DNA from: Litorimonas sp046250185 | GTDB taxonomy: Bacteria > Pseudomonadota > Alphaproteobacteria > Caulobacterales > Maricaulaceae | Assembly (NCBI RefSeq): GCF_046250185.1 | Contig: NZ_CP176469.1 | Reading direction: 5' to 3' (one strand) | Length of the DNA: 64,000 bases | Part shown: positions 7,584-16,700 of the stretch, one piece after another | Layout of the letters: the number at the start of each line of letters is the position of its first letter | Numbering within the stretch: position 1 is the first letter of the stretch | Notes under the pieces: model-generated | Told to the model about the DNA's origin: nothing | What the model saw: only the letters and a program-made list of their open reading frames with translations | The model's database searches: none | Position numbers and translations under genes: made by a program

Positions 7584-8060
7584 ATGGAAATGAGTTCTCC
7601 TGCTGACCTCCGCGTCAGTGGATATGCCAGCCTGTTCGGTCAGCCCGATCTGTCTGGCGACCAAGTTCAGCGCGGCGCATTTGCAGCTAGCCTACTCAAG
7701 CTTCCCGATGGGCGATTGCCCATGCTGTTCGGGCATGAGACCGATCAGCCCATCGGGGTCTGGGATAGGCTGTTGGAAGACCGATCTGGTCTATTTGTTT
7801 CAGGTCGTGTTTTTTCTGGCAGCGCGCGCTCGGAACGTGTGCGGCGGTGGATTGCTGAGGGTGCCGTCTCTGGCCTCTCTATTGGCTACCGCGTGCGCCG
7901 AAAATCACAGACGTCGCAAGGGCGTCTCTTACTCGACCTCGATCTTTGGGAGGTGTCCGTCGTCGCCTTCCCGATGCTGCGTTCTGCGCGGATCACGCAA
8001 ATCGACGACGTTATTTCCCAAAACCCGACATCACAAAGGAGTCTAATTCGTGAGTCATAA
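7584..8060 (+). CDS. GTA prohead maturation protease (g4)
   Basis: 158-residue HK97-family (S78) serine protease that trims the capsid N-terminal delta domain during head maturation. Residues typical of the active site are His51 in LFGHE and Ser99 in GLSIGYRV, with the downstream WEVSVVAFPM strand. Length is normal for a GTA protease. It begins 10 nt after g3.5 and overlaps the capsid gene start by 11 nt, consistent with coupled production of protease and substrate. Confidence 0.9.
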   Translation: MEMSSPADLRVSGYASLFGQPDLSGDQVQRGAFAASLLKLPDGRLPMLFGHETDQPIGVWDRLLEDRSGLFVSGRVFSGSARSERVRRWIAEGAVSGLSIGYRVRRKSQTSQGRLLLDLDLWEVSVVAFPMLRSARITQIDDVISQNPTSQRSLIRES

Positions 8061-9270
8061 TTCAAACCTAGAGACCAAAATGGGCGGAGCAGAGATGAAA
8101 CATGCGCAAGCAGATTTCGCCTCAACCTTCGCCGCTTTCAAAGACGCCAATGATCAGCGCCTCGCTGAGATTGAGAAAAAATCAACTGCGGACGTCCTGC
8201 TCGAAGACAAAGTGGCCCGCCTCAACGCGGCGCTTGATGTGCAAACAAAGACGATTGAAAACCTCTCCGTGTCGCTTTCGCAGCCAGGCATTGAGCCTCG
8301 CCAAACATCAGAAGCCAAATCGGCTTGGTCTTCATTCATCCGCACAGGCGATGCTTCTGCTTTGACCTCGCTGGAAGGCAAAATGACCGCCACTGATAAT
8401 GAAGGCGGGTATATCGCTCCAGTCGAGACAGAGAGCCGCATCGACACTGTCTTGACCGAAACGTCCCCCATGCGACAGCTCGCGACGATCCGACGGATTG
8501 GTCACTGCGGCTATAAGAAACCTGTGACAGCAACGGGCGTCAGCTCTGGCTGGACAGGCGAGGCCGCTATGCCGCTTGGCAATTCTGCGCCCAACTTAGA
8601 GATCATCGACTTCCCTGTCGGCGAGCTTTACGCGATGCCCGCAGCGACACAGTCCTTGCTCGACGATAGCATTGCAGACGTCGATCAATGGCTGGCAGAA
8701 GAAGTGCGAGACGTGTTCTCGGCCCAAGAAACAGCCGCCTTCGTCAATGGCGACGGCGTCAACAAGCCCAAGGGCTTTATGTCCTATGCCCAAGTCGATA
8801 ACGGCTCACAAAGCTGGGGTCAGATCGGCTCGATCGCAACAGGTGTGGCTGGCGGATTTAATCCGACGAACCCTGTCGATGATTTGCTCGACCTGATCTA
8901 CGCGCCGAAATCGCGTTACCGTGCAGGGGCCAGCTTTGTCATGAACCGCCGCACGGTCAACGAAGTGCGTAAGTTCAAAGACGCTGATGGCAATTATATC
9001 TGGCAGCCATCTGTCGAAGCTGGAAAGCCTAGCACTCTGCTCGGCTATGCCCTGACAGAGATGGAAGACATGGCGGATATGGACACAGAAGAGGCGGCGA
9101 TTGCCTTTGGTGATTTCCGTCGTGGCTACCTAATTGTTGACCGTCAAGGTGTCCGCGTGCTGCGCGATCCGTTCTCTGCCAAGCCGTATGTCTTGTTCTA
9201 CACAACCAAGCGCGTGGGCGGTGGTGTGCAGGATTTCGACGCGATCAAAGTCCTCAAGGGCGCGGCATAG
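8050..9270 (+). CDS. GTA major capsid protein (g5)
   Basis: 406-residue HK97-fold capsid protein. Residues 18-85 form the charged, coiled-coil delta domain (AEIEKKSTADVLLEDKVARL) removed by the protease; the core begins near GGYIAPVETESRID. Family marks include RGDF-like and ETAAFVNGDGVNKPKGFM, FVMNRRTVNEVRKFKD and the C-terminal KPYVLFYTTKRVGGGVQD. GTG at 8050 is taken as start because AAAGGAG lies eight bases upstream; ATG at 8095 (after GGAGCAGAG) would give a 391-residue form and could also be used. A strong terminator follows. Confidence 0.92.
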   Translation: MSHNSNLETKMGGAEMKHAQADFASTFAAFKDANDQRLAEIEKKSTADVLLEDKVARLNAALDVQTKTIENLSVSLSQPGIEPRQTSEAKSAWSSFIRTGDASALTSLEGKMTATDNEGGYIAPVETESRIDTVLTETSPMRQLATIRRIGHCGYKKPVTATGVSSGWTGEAAMPLGNSAPNLEIIDFPVGELYAMPAATQSLLDDSIADVDQWLAEEVRDVFSAQETAAFVNGDGVNKPKGFMSYAQVDNGSQSWGQIGSIATGVAGGFNPTNPVDDLLDLIYAPKSRYRAGASFVMNRRTVNEVRKFKDADGNYIWQPSVEAGKPSTLLGYALTEMEDMADMDTEEAAIAFGDFRRGYLIVDRQGVRVLRDPFSAKPYVLFYTTKRVGGGVQDFDAIKVLKGAA

Positions 9271-9300
9271 CCCCGCTCACCTGACTAAAAAACCGATCCG

Positions 9301-9327
9301 AAAGCCGCGCTCTGTGCGGCTTTTTTT
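9301..9327 (+). terminator. intrinsic terminator between capsid (g5) and g6
   Basis: AAAGCCGC (9301-9308), a 7-nt loop, GCGGCTTT (9316-9323), with seven T from 9321 to 9327: an 8-bp perfect stem with a U tract. It lies 31 nt after the capsid stop and 34 nt before the g6 start. It would boost relative capsid expression and needs antitermination or partial read-through for the tail genes. Confidence 0.85.
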
Positions 9328-9360
9328 ATGACCCTAGCCCATCTTAGAGGAGGACACCCC

Positions 9361-9918
9361 ATGCGAATTTTTGACATAAACCCGCCGCCCACAGAACCGA
9401 TTACACTCGAAACGGCCAAGACGTTTCTGCGTGTTGACCATGACTATGAAGACACACTGATATCCGGTTTCATTCGATTTGCGCGCGAAAAAGTAGAACG
9501 CGAGACGGGACTTTCCCTCATCACACGGGCGCAGACTCTGGCGCGCAATTTGCCCAAAGGCAAATCGACTTACTTGAACTGCTATCCCGTTTTAGAGATC
9601 ACGACGGCCCGAGTTATCACCGAGACTGATACATTAGAAGTTTCAGACAGTGCATTTCGAGCGAACCGTAAGGCGCGCCCTGTACCAATCACGTTAACCT
9701 CTGGGCAAAATTGGCGCAGCGCATTTCCAGATGGTCAAGGCATAGAAATCGATTTTGTTGCGGGTTTTGGGCCAACGCCAGACGATATTCCAATGCCTTT
9801 GCGGCAAGCCATGCTGTTGTTAATCGCGCAGGCTTATGAACATCGCGGCGATATTGATGCGCCGACGCCGATGATGGTTGATGCTTTGCTGATGCCTTAC
9901 CGGGGGATGCGGCTATGA
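9361..9918 (+). CDS. GTA head-tail connector / adaptor (g6)
   Basis: 185-residue protein of the HK97 gp6 / phiE125 gp8 family that attaches below the portal as the first ring of the neck. Typical N-terminus ITLETAKTFLRVDHDYEDTLISGFIRFAREKVERETG, and C-terminal helices PMPLRQAMLLLIAQAYEHR. The ATG at 9361 is preceded by GAGGAGG, making it clearly the start; an in-frame ATG at 9328 lies at the terminator and is rejected. The stop overlaps the g7 ATG (ATGA). Confidence 0.88.
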   Translation: MRIFDINPPPTEPITLETAKTFLRVDHDYEDTLISGFIRFAREKVERETGLSLITRAQTLARNLPKGKSTYLNCYPVLEITTARVITETDTLEVSDSAFRANRKARPVPITLTSGQNWRSAFPDGQGIEIDFVAGFGPTPDDIPMPLRQAMLLLIAQAYEHRGDIDAPTPMMVDALLMPYRGMRL

Positions 9919-10232
9919 TTGGGCAATTACGTGTGCGGCTTGGTCTATATACGCCGTCGGAAACGCAAGATGAATTTGGCGGCGCATCTCGAGTTTGGAA
10001 TTTCAAACGACAGCTCTGGGGCGCGATTACACCGAAATCTATCACAGAGGTTCGGGACAATGGTCGGCTGACGGTGACGCAGTCCTATAAAGTCACGATC
10101 CGCCATATTTCGCCTTTCCCAGAGCGGGCAAGGTTGATCTGGGGCGATCGTATTTTACGCGTTGTCGCGGCGTCCGACCCTGACACTCGTCGAGAGCGGC
10201 TCCATCTCATCTGTGAGGAGGAAGCGCTATGA
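9915..10232 (+). CDS. GTA head closure / stopper protein (g7)
   Basis: 105-residue beta-rich protein of the SPP1 gp16 / phage head-tail adaptor family that closes the head channel. Recognisable pattern: DEFGGASRVW near the N-terminus, VTQSYKVTIRH in the middle, WGDRILRVVAASDPD then LHLICEEE at the end. Translationally coupled on both sides by 4-nt ATGA overlaps. Normal length for the GTA family. Confidence 0.85.
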   Translation: MIGQLRVRLGLYTPSETQDEFGGASRVWNFKRQLWGAITPKSITEVRDNGRLTVTQSYKVTIRHISPFPERARLIWGDRILRVVAASDPDTRRERLHLICEEEAL

Positions 10233-10651
10233 GTGTCTCGTCCAATGCTACGAAACTCGCCAAGCTGGTTCACGCTGTTCTTAGCGCGGACCAAACGCTG
10301 CAAACCCTGCTTGGCGATCCACCACGCCTATATGACGCGGCGCCGGAAGATCCCGTTTACCCCTATCTGACCTATGGCCCGCTGCGGTCATCAGACGATA
10401 GTGGCGATGGGGTTAGCTTGTCTAACCATCAGATGAGCTTGCATATTTGGTCCCGATATGCGGGCCGCGCGGAGGTGTTTACTCTGCTAAGTCATGTCGA
10501 AAACGCATTACTGTCTGCACGTGGCCAATCATCGGAGAACGCACGAATAAGTCGTGCAACGGTGATCTATGCCGATGTCATGCGCGCCACAGATGGCCGC
10601 ACATTGCATGGCTTACTGCGCCTCTCACTCACTCTTGAAACCGAATTATAG
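10229..10651 (+). CDS. GTA neck / tail terminator protein (g8, DUF3168)
   Basis: 140-residue DUF3168 protein, the tail-terminator ring at the head-tail joint. Family marks are LQTLLGDPPRLYDAAPEDPVYPYLTYG, the SLHIWSRYAGRAEVFTLLSHV helix, and the C-terminal DGRTLHGLLRLSLTLE strand. Start overlaps g7 by 4 nt. Eight bases separate it from g9. Confidence 0.87.
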   Translation: MSVSSNATKLAKLVHAVLSADQTLQTLLGDPPRLYDAAPEDPVYPYLTYGPLRSSDDSGDGVSLSNHQMSLHIWSRYAGRAEVFTLLSHVENALLSARGQSSENARISRATVIYADVMRATDGRTLHGLLRLSLTLETEL

Positions 10652-10659
10652 GAGGTCCC

Positions 10660-11070
10660 ATGGCGGCCCAACGCGGGAGCGATATGCTCCTTAAAATTAA
10701 AAATGACGCAGGTGATTACGTCACCGTAGCGGGACTTCGCACAAAAAATTTTCGTCTCAATTCGCGACCTGTTGATATTACCGACACGGGATCTGTGGAT
10801 GGGTGGAAAGAATTGCTGCCAGGCGCAGGCACAAAATCTGTCGAGATCAGCGGGGCAGGAGTGTTTCGCGATGGGGCGTCGGATGCTTTGATGCGGCAAG
10901 CCTTTTTCGAACAATCAGTAATCGAGTGTCAGTGCATCATCCCAGACTTTGGGACTCTGACGGGCCCGTTCATTTTGAGTGCGCTGAGTTATTCGGGCAC
11001 CTATCAGGGTGAGGCTAGCTTTGATGTGTCACTTGTGAGTGCTGGCGTTCCGCAATTTGCAGCCTTCTAA
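10660..11070 (+). CDS. GTA major tail tube protein (g9)
   Basis: 136-residue tail tube subunit of the phage major tail protein family. The pattern is MAAQRGSDMLLKIKN at the start, then RTKNFRLNSRPVDITDTGS, GWKELLPGAGTKSVEISGAGVFRD and SFDVSLVSAG. A near-perfect ribosome binding site (AGGAGGT) lies seven bases before the ATG, the strongest in the tail section, fitting a protein needed in many copies. Its stop abuts the g10 ATG. Confidence 0.9.
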   Translation: MAAQRGSDMLLKIKNDAGDYVTVAGLRTKNFRLNSRPVDITDTGSVDGWKELLPGAGTKSVEISGAGVFRDGASDALMRQAFFEQSVIECQCIIPDFGTLTGPFILSALSYSGTYQGEASFDVSLVSAGVPQFAAF

Positions 11071-11400
11071 ATGATAGCAAGCTATCAAGGTTATCAGCCC
11101 GGTGATCAGTCTATTGTGATTGCTGGCGATACCTACCACCTTCGCCTCACGCTTGGAGCGTTAGCCGAAATATCGGCGCGTTTCGGAGGTGGGGGACCGC
11201 TGCATCTGGCGCAGGTTTTTCGAAATCTCAACGATGATGCAGCGCGCACGTTGCTAGCCTGTCTTTTGCGTCCTTGTCTCCCCTCCGAGGATGTGGACAG
11301 GCTAGCAGCCTCTGCGAGTTCGCCTGAAATAGCTGCCGCTATGTCGGCCATCACAGAGATAATAAACAAGACATTTAGAGGTGAAAATGCGCCAAAGTGA
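11071..11400 (+). CDS. GTA tail protein (g10, GTA_gp10 family)
   Basis: 109-residue member of the GTA gp10 family, likely a tail chaperone component made before the tape measure. Marks: GDTYHLRLTLGALAEISARFG near residue 20 and the LLACLLRP block. It starts directly after the g9 stop. g10.1 begins inside its end, as with the paired tail-assembly chaperone genes of long-tailed phages; I saw no slippery sequence that would indicate programmed frameshifting here. Confidence 0.83.
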   Translation: MIASYQGYQPGDQSIVIAGDTYHLRLTLGALAEISARFGGGGPLHLAQVFRNLNDDAARTLLACLLRPCLPSEDVDRLAASASSPEIAAAMSAITEIINKTFRGENAPK

Positions 11401-11584
11401 TTGGCCGTTTGAGGCATGGCTGCGCTTTGCTGTGCGACAAATGAATATGCCTCCAAACGTCTTTTGGGGCACGTCTGTGCATGACTGGTTTACGATTTTA
11501 AACACCAGCATGTCCCCAAATTTGAACCGCGCAGAGTTAGACATTCTTTGCCAAAAATTTCCCGATGAAGTGGATGAATTATGA
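11387..11584 (+). CDS. GTA tail assembly chaperone (g10.1)
   Basis: 65-residue protein matching the short TAC family that follows g10: DWPFEAWLRFAVRQMNMPPNVFWGTSVHDWFTI is characteristic, with the first Trp-Pro-Phe close to the N-terminus. ATG at 11387 is used; a GTG two codons earlier is possible. It overlaps g10 by 14 nt and its stop overlaps the g11 ATG by 4 nt, so g10, g10.1 and g11 are coupled. Confidence 0.8.
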   Translation: MRQSDWPFEAWLRFAVRQMNMPPNVFWGTSVHDWFTILNTSMSPNLNRAELDILCQKFPDEVDEL

Positions 11585-11988
11585 CTGAGCCAAATGATGC
11601 GGCGCGTGCCTTGGATGCCTTTTCTAAAGGCCCGGCAATCGAAGCGGCTGATGATCTCGCGCAGGCCTTCGAGCTCGCGGGGGACAGGATAGCGAATGCG
11701 TTTGAACGCGCTGCGCGATCTGGTGAGTTCTCATTTAATGCTTTGGCTGAAAGTGTTTCACGTGACCTTGCACGGCTCGCAATTAATGAGTTGGTGACCG
11801 CACCGCTGCAATCTCTTGTCAGTGATATTGGCAAAGGATTGACAGGATCAAGCGCCAATTCAAAGCCTCCTATTACTGTCAATATGACAATTAATTCTAC
11901 AGGATCATCTGCGGGTTTGAAACAATCAGAGGCGCAGATTGCGACCCGCTTGGCCCAAGCTGTCGCCCGCGGACAGGCACGAAATTAG
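11581..11988 (+). CDS. GTA tape measure protein, unusually short (g11)
   Basis: 135-residue protein in the position of g11. The N-terminal helical part (ELAGDRIANAFERAARSGEFSFNALAESVSRDLARLAINELV) and the C-terminal tail (LKQSEAQIATRLAQAVARGQARN) match both ends of GTA tape measure proteins. The middle module usually found in them, a Gly-rich stretch with GEAGPEAIMPL, is absent: residue 90 runs straight into SSANSKPPITVNMTIN. RcGTA g11 is about 220 residues from memory. Tail length follows the tape measure, so a short tail, or a rewired measure, is predicted. The frame is intact with no sign of a frameshift. Confidence 0.75.
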   Translation: MTEPNDAARALDAFSKGPAIEAADDLAQAFELAGDRIANAFERAARSGEFSFNALAESVSRDLARLAINELVTAPLQSLVSDIGKGLTGSSANSKPPITVNMTINSTGSSAGLKQSEAQIATRLAQAVARGQARN

Positions 11989-12020
11989 CGTGCAGTTTTA
12001 TTTAACTAGAAAGACATAAT

Positions 12021-12659
12021 ATGTCAGATTTTCACAATGTGCATTTCCCGTGGCACTTGGCTTTTGGCTCACGTGGTGGACCAGAACGCTTCACCGATAT
12101 TGTAGAGCTCGCGAGCGGGGCGGAAGCTCGCAATACAACAAAACGTCATTCCCGACGTCAATATCAGGCGACAATCGGCGTTAAGTCCTATGAAGAAGTC
12201 ACTGAAATCATATCTTTTTTTGAAGAACGTCGCGGGCGACTACATGCTTTTCGGTTTCGCGACAAAACAGACTTCTCAACTGCAAAGCCAGATGAAGGTA
12301 TTACGGCAACTGATGAAGTCTTAGGTATAAGTGATGGGCAGATGACTCAGTTTCAACTGATGAAATCATATGGCCTTGGTGCCTTCGTTTATCACAGAGA
12401 GATAACCAAACCACGTGCTAGCTCAGTTGTGATTGCTATCGAGGGTATGATTATTCCACCGAGAGATTACACCGTCAGCGATATGACTGGCATAGTCAAA
12501 TTCTCCAAACCTCTTCCAGCAGGTGCAGTCATCTCTGCAGGGTTTGAATTCGATGTGCCAGTTAGATTTGATACAGATAAACTAGATATTGTTCACGACG
12601 ATTACGGCGCACTGCAGATATCTGAGCTGCCATTGATCGAGGTATTTGACCATGGTTGA
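12021..12659 (+). CDS. GTA distal tail protein (g12, DUF2460)
   Basis: 212-residue DUF2460 (TIGR02217-type) baseplate ring protein. Typical start FHNVHFPWHLAFGSRGGPERFTDIVELASGAEARN, then HSRRQYQATIGVKSYEEV, the short FFEERRGRLHAFRFRDKTDF block, and the final EFDVPVRFDTDKLDI.....LPLIEV. No clear ribosome binding site is seen, and a 32-nt gap separates it from g11. GC is lower here than in the head genes. Its end overlaps g13. Confidence 0.92.
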   Translation: MSDFHNVHFPWHLAFGSRGGPERFTDIVELASGAEARNTTKRHSRRQYQATIGVKSYEEVTEIISFFEERRGRLHAFRFRDKTDFSTAKPDEGITATDEVLGISDGQMTQFQLMKSYGLGAFVYHREITKPRASSVVIAIEGMIIPPRDYTVSDMTGIVKFSKPLPAGAVISAGFEFDVPVRFDTDKLDIVHDDYGALQISELPLIEVFDHG

Positions 12660-13311
12660 ATTAATACCGACCTTTAAAACTCATCTTGCGCAGACAGCTA
12701 CGACACTATGTTCAGCCTGGGAATTAAAGCTTCCAAATGGCAAGGCGTACGGTCTAACTAATCACGACGCACCGTTTTTCCTTAACGGCACAAACTACAT
12801 ACCTCAGGCGAGTTTATCAGCAACTGATAGCGATCACCGTCTCAACTTTCAAAGCGATGGTGGTAGCTTTACGGCGTTATTTGATCTGCCAGAACTTACC
12901 GCGCAATCACTTCAAGATGGTTATTTGGATGATGCGGTATTGACGCAATATACATTGAATTGGCAGCGTCCAGAAGATTACGTCATCGCTGCCTCTGGGC
13001 GTATCGCAAACCTGAAAATATCTGACCATGGATTCTCTGCGGAATGGGTCGGACACGCGTCAAAGTTAGAGCGTAATACCGGGCGTGTTTTTTCGCAAGG
13101 TTGCGATGCTAGCTTAGGGGATGCGCGGTGTGGCGTGAATCTTAACGCTCTACCGACTGGTACGACATGCTCAAAAACACTCTCGGCCTGTCGCGATCAA
13201 TTTGAGAACGCTTCTAATTTTCGGGGCTTCCCCTACCTACTTGGCGATGACGCTTTGCAGGCAGCACCGCAAATCGGCGAAAGACGCGATGGTAGTTCGC
13301 GTTACAAGTAG
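12652..13311 (+). CDS. GTA hub protein with apparent internal deletion (g13, DUF2163)
   Basis: 219-residue DUF2163 / BR0599-type hub protein. N-terminal region (residues 8-165) is complete, with WELKLPNGKAYGLTNHD and GCDASLGDARCGV. It then jumps to TCSKTLSACRDQFENASNFRGFP, normally some 60-70 residues further on; the family's intervening beta segment (GRLTW-SGANAG type) is missing. Four cysteines (151, 160, 173, 180) remain; the RcGTA hub binds an iron-sulfur cluster, and these are the likely ligands. ATG at 12652 is chosen over a TTG at 12646. Overlaps g12 by 8 nt and g14 by one base (TAGTG). Confidence 0.85.
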   Translation: MVELIPTFKTHLAQTATTLCSAWELKLPNGKAYGLTNHDAPFFLNGTNYIPQASLSATDSDHRLNFQSDGGSFTALFDLPELTAQSLQDGYLDDAVLTQYTLNWQRPEDYVIAASGRIANLKISDHGFSAEWVGHASKLERNTGRVFSQGCDASLGDARCGVNLNALPTGTTCSKTLSACRDQFENASNFRGFPYLLGDDALQAAPQIGERRDGSSRYK

Positions 13312-13760
13312 TGTCAGATCCAAAGACGCGGGCTGCTGCGCTGGCGGTAGCAATGGACTGGCGCGATACACCTTATCAGCATCAAGCGAGTGTCAAAGGC
13401 GCAGGCACGGATTGTCTGGGTCTGATACGCGGTATCTGGCGCGAGCTTTACAATAATGAGCCAGAAATAGCGCCGAGATACACCCCTGACTGGAGCGATG
13501 TGTCGGGAGAAGAAATCCTGCTTGCTGCTGCGAAGCGGTGCCTCGTTCCTATTGCGACTGCGGACACCCTTCCAGGCGATGTTATGCTGTTTCGGATGAC
13601 GGAAGGGGCGCCGTGTAAACACATCGGCATCAAAGCCAGCCAGACAACTCTGATCCACGCATATTGGGGCAAAGCCGTCACTGAGAGCTTCCTCGTCCCG
13701 TATTGGCAGCGCCGTTGGGTGCATAGCTTTGCCTTCCCACCCCTGTCACAGAAAGACTAA
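13311..13760 (+). CDS. GTA NlpC/P60-type peptidoglycan peptidase (g14)
   Basis: 149-residue tail-tip cell wall hydrolase of the NlpC/P60 family, used to open the recipient envelope. Catalytic Cys35 in GTDCLGLI and His104 in PCKHIGI are both present, with the supporting GDVMLFRM strand. GTG start shares a base with the g13 stop. Length normal for g14. Confidence 0.9.
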   Translation: MSDPKTRAAALAVAMDWRDTPYQHQASVKGAGTDCLGLIRGIWRELYNNEPEIAPRYTPDWSDVSGEEILLAAAKRCLVPIATADTLPGDVMLFRMTEGAPCKHIGIKASQTTLIHAYWGKAVTESFLVPYWQRRWVHSFAFPPLSQKD

Positions 13761-13762
13761 TT

Positions 13763-16700
13763 ATGACAACTTTGGCCGTATCCGCCGCACAATTTATCGG
13801 CAATTCCCTTGTGCAAGTTGGCGCTACCGTTGCGCAAACAGCCGCCAGTCAAGCCATTAGCAATATTTTTGATGACCGCACATTTGAAGGCCCACGACTT
13901 GAGAGCTTTCACTTACAGACCTCCCGCGATGGTGCGCCAATGTCCCGAGTTTATGGCCGTATTCGTCTGGCAGGACAGGTGATTTGGGCGTCTCGTATTC
14001 GCGAAACATCAGAAGAAACGCGTGTTGGTAGCGGAAAAGGAGGCGGGCCAACACAAAAAACCTATAGTTATACAATCAGTTTTGCGATTGGCTTATGCGA
14101 AGGCGAGATCCTTGGGGTTGACCGTATTTGGGCGAATGGTGCGCCGCTTCAAACGCGTGATTTGACTATTCGCGTCAATAGAGGACAGGAAGATCAACAT
14201 CCCGACCCAATTATTGCGGCCACCGAATCATCTGATGTGCCAGCGTTTCGTGGGACGGCTTACTTAGTCTTTGAAGATTTCCCGCTGGATGGTTTCGGGG
14301 GGCAACTGCCACAAATTAACGCCGAAGTTATCAGTGTCCCTAAGAGCGAGGATAGTCCGCGCTTGGAAAATTTGATCCAGAGTGTAAACCTTCTGCCTGG
14401 CTCAGGCGAATATGCGTACGCGACCTCGATTGTCGAAGAAACGCCGCAGCCCGGTGTTTCGCGCCCCATCAACATGAACAATTTGACTGGCAAGGCTGAT
14501 ATAGAACTGGCCTTAGACCAACTCCAGACGCAACTTCCAAATTGTAAAAATGTCTCGATAATTGCGTCGTGGTTCGGGACGGATTTGCGCTGCGGGGCGT
14601 GCGAAATTAAACCTGGCGTGGAGAGTCGTGACCGTGTTGTGCCAGACAATGCTTGGCGAGTTGGCTCTGATACGCGCGGGAATGCTTATTTGGTGAGCCG
14701 CGATGCGGATGGCCGTCCTAACTATGGCGGGAGCCCCAGCGACGCTAGCTTGATCGAAGCCATCCGTGCATTAAAGCAACGCGGGCTGGAAGTGACATTA
14801 TACCCCTTCGTGCTGATGGATATTCCAGAGGGATCAGGGCTTCCCATGCCAGGTGGTGGGGGGCAGCAACCAGCTTTTCCTTGGCGCGGACGCATCACGG
14901 GAACGGAAGATAAAAGTACGGAGACGAACGCGCAAATAGAGGCCTTCTTCGGGGCCGCGACTGCCGCTGGTTTTTCAAACACGACAGGGTCAAGCAATAA
15001 AAGTTCGACGGATTATCGATACCGTAACTTTATCCTTCATCACGCAAATCTATGCCGTCGGGCAGGTGGAGTTGACCGCTTTATTCTAGGGTCAGAAATG
15101 CGAGGTTTGACGACTTTGCGCGATATAAATAATACTTTTCCTGCTGTCACAAAACTAGCGGAATTAGCAAGCGATGTTCGGCAAATCCTAGGCCCACAAA
15201 CAGGCATAACGTATGCTGCCGACTGGTCTGAATATTTTGGATTTCATCCGCAAGATAATAGTGGTGATGTCTTCTTTCATCTCGATGAGTTATGGGCGTC
15301 AGATGCCATTGATGCCATCGGGATTGATGCCTATTTTCCACTATCAGATTGGCGAGAAAACATCTCTCATCTTGATCAAGAGATTAGTGAAAACGGGTAT
15401 GATAAATCTTACCTTGCCTCGCAGATTGAAGGCGGCGAGGGATATGATTATTTCTACGCAAATAACGTCGATCGCGACGCACAAAGCCGTAGCCCGATTA
15501 CAGATGGTGCAGCACAAAAGGATTGGGTTTTTCGCTATAAGGATATTCGGAATTGGTGGTCAAATCTTCACTACAATCGCATAGGCGGCACGGAGGTTTC
15601 GCCCCCTACAAACTGGGTGCCACAAAGCAAACCTGTTTGGTTGTTAGAGGTAGGCTGCCCCGCTATCCATAACGGCGCTAATCAACCCAATGTTTTCTCT
15701 GATCCTAAAAGTTCAGAAGATAAATTACCCTATTATTCAGATGGATACAGGGATGACCTTATCCAACGGAATTATTTAGAAGCTCTAATTTCTTACTGGG
15801 CTGATATAGATAATAATCCCGATTCAAGTGTTTATTCTGGGCGAATGATAGACACGAAAATGGTGTCCGTTTGGGCGTGGGATGCGCGCCCTTATCCTGA
15901 TTTTCCGGCCAGATTATCCGTGTGGTCTGATGGCAATAATTGGCAGACAGGCCATTGGATTTCTGGGCGTATGGGATTGGTTTCCCTGTCTTCCGTCATT
16001 ACCGATTTAACGACGCAAAGCGGTGTTGAAAATATTGATGTCAGCCGTGTGTCTGGCCTACTCCAAGGCTATCACATTGACCGCCCCATGAGCGCGAGAG
16101 CGGCCCTAACTCCCCTCTTTGAAACTTATAACTTACAGCTGTCAGAGCGCGACGGCAAATTGCAATTTTCTAGTCGGGGCCAGACATCAAAACACGTGAT
16201 TGAAGCGACCACTCTAGTAACTGATGACCGCGGGAATTTAATCGTGGAAAGGGACGACCCAGAGACGCAATTAAAAGACCTGCGAGTACATTTTATCGAT
16301 GTGTCAAATGACTATCAATTAGGCTCTGTTGCGGCACGAAATCTTACGGCGCAAACCGTGCGTGTCAAAGACTTGCGTGTACCGATTGCGATGGATCGAA
16401 GCTTTGCGAATTATCTCGCGGATACACGGCTAACGGATCACCACTTGCAAATGGAGCGCGTCAGCTTTTCACTTCCTCCGAAGGCGGCGCTGAATATCCA
16501 TGTCGGTGACCGTATACACTTTCCAGACCAAGCAGGCGAATGGGAGATAAATGCAATAGATGCGGGAACGGTTTACGGGATTTCGGCCTATCGCATTGCG
16601 ACAGACGTTTCGCCCTACCAAGGTAGCCGATTGCCAAGCGTGACAACTGATCCGCTCTGGGTAAGCCGCCCTTTGTCGTTAGGATTTGATCTGCCTGGGA

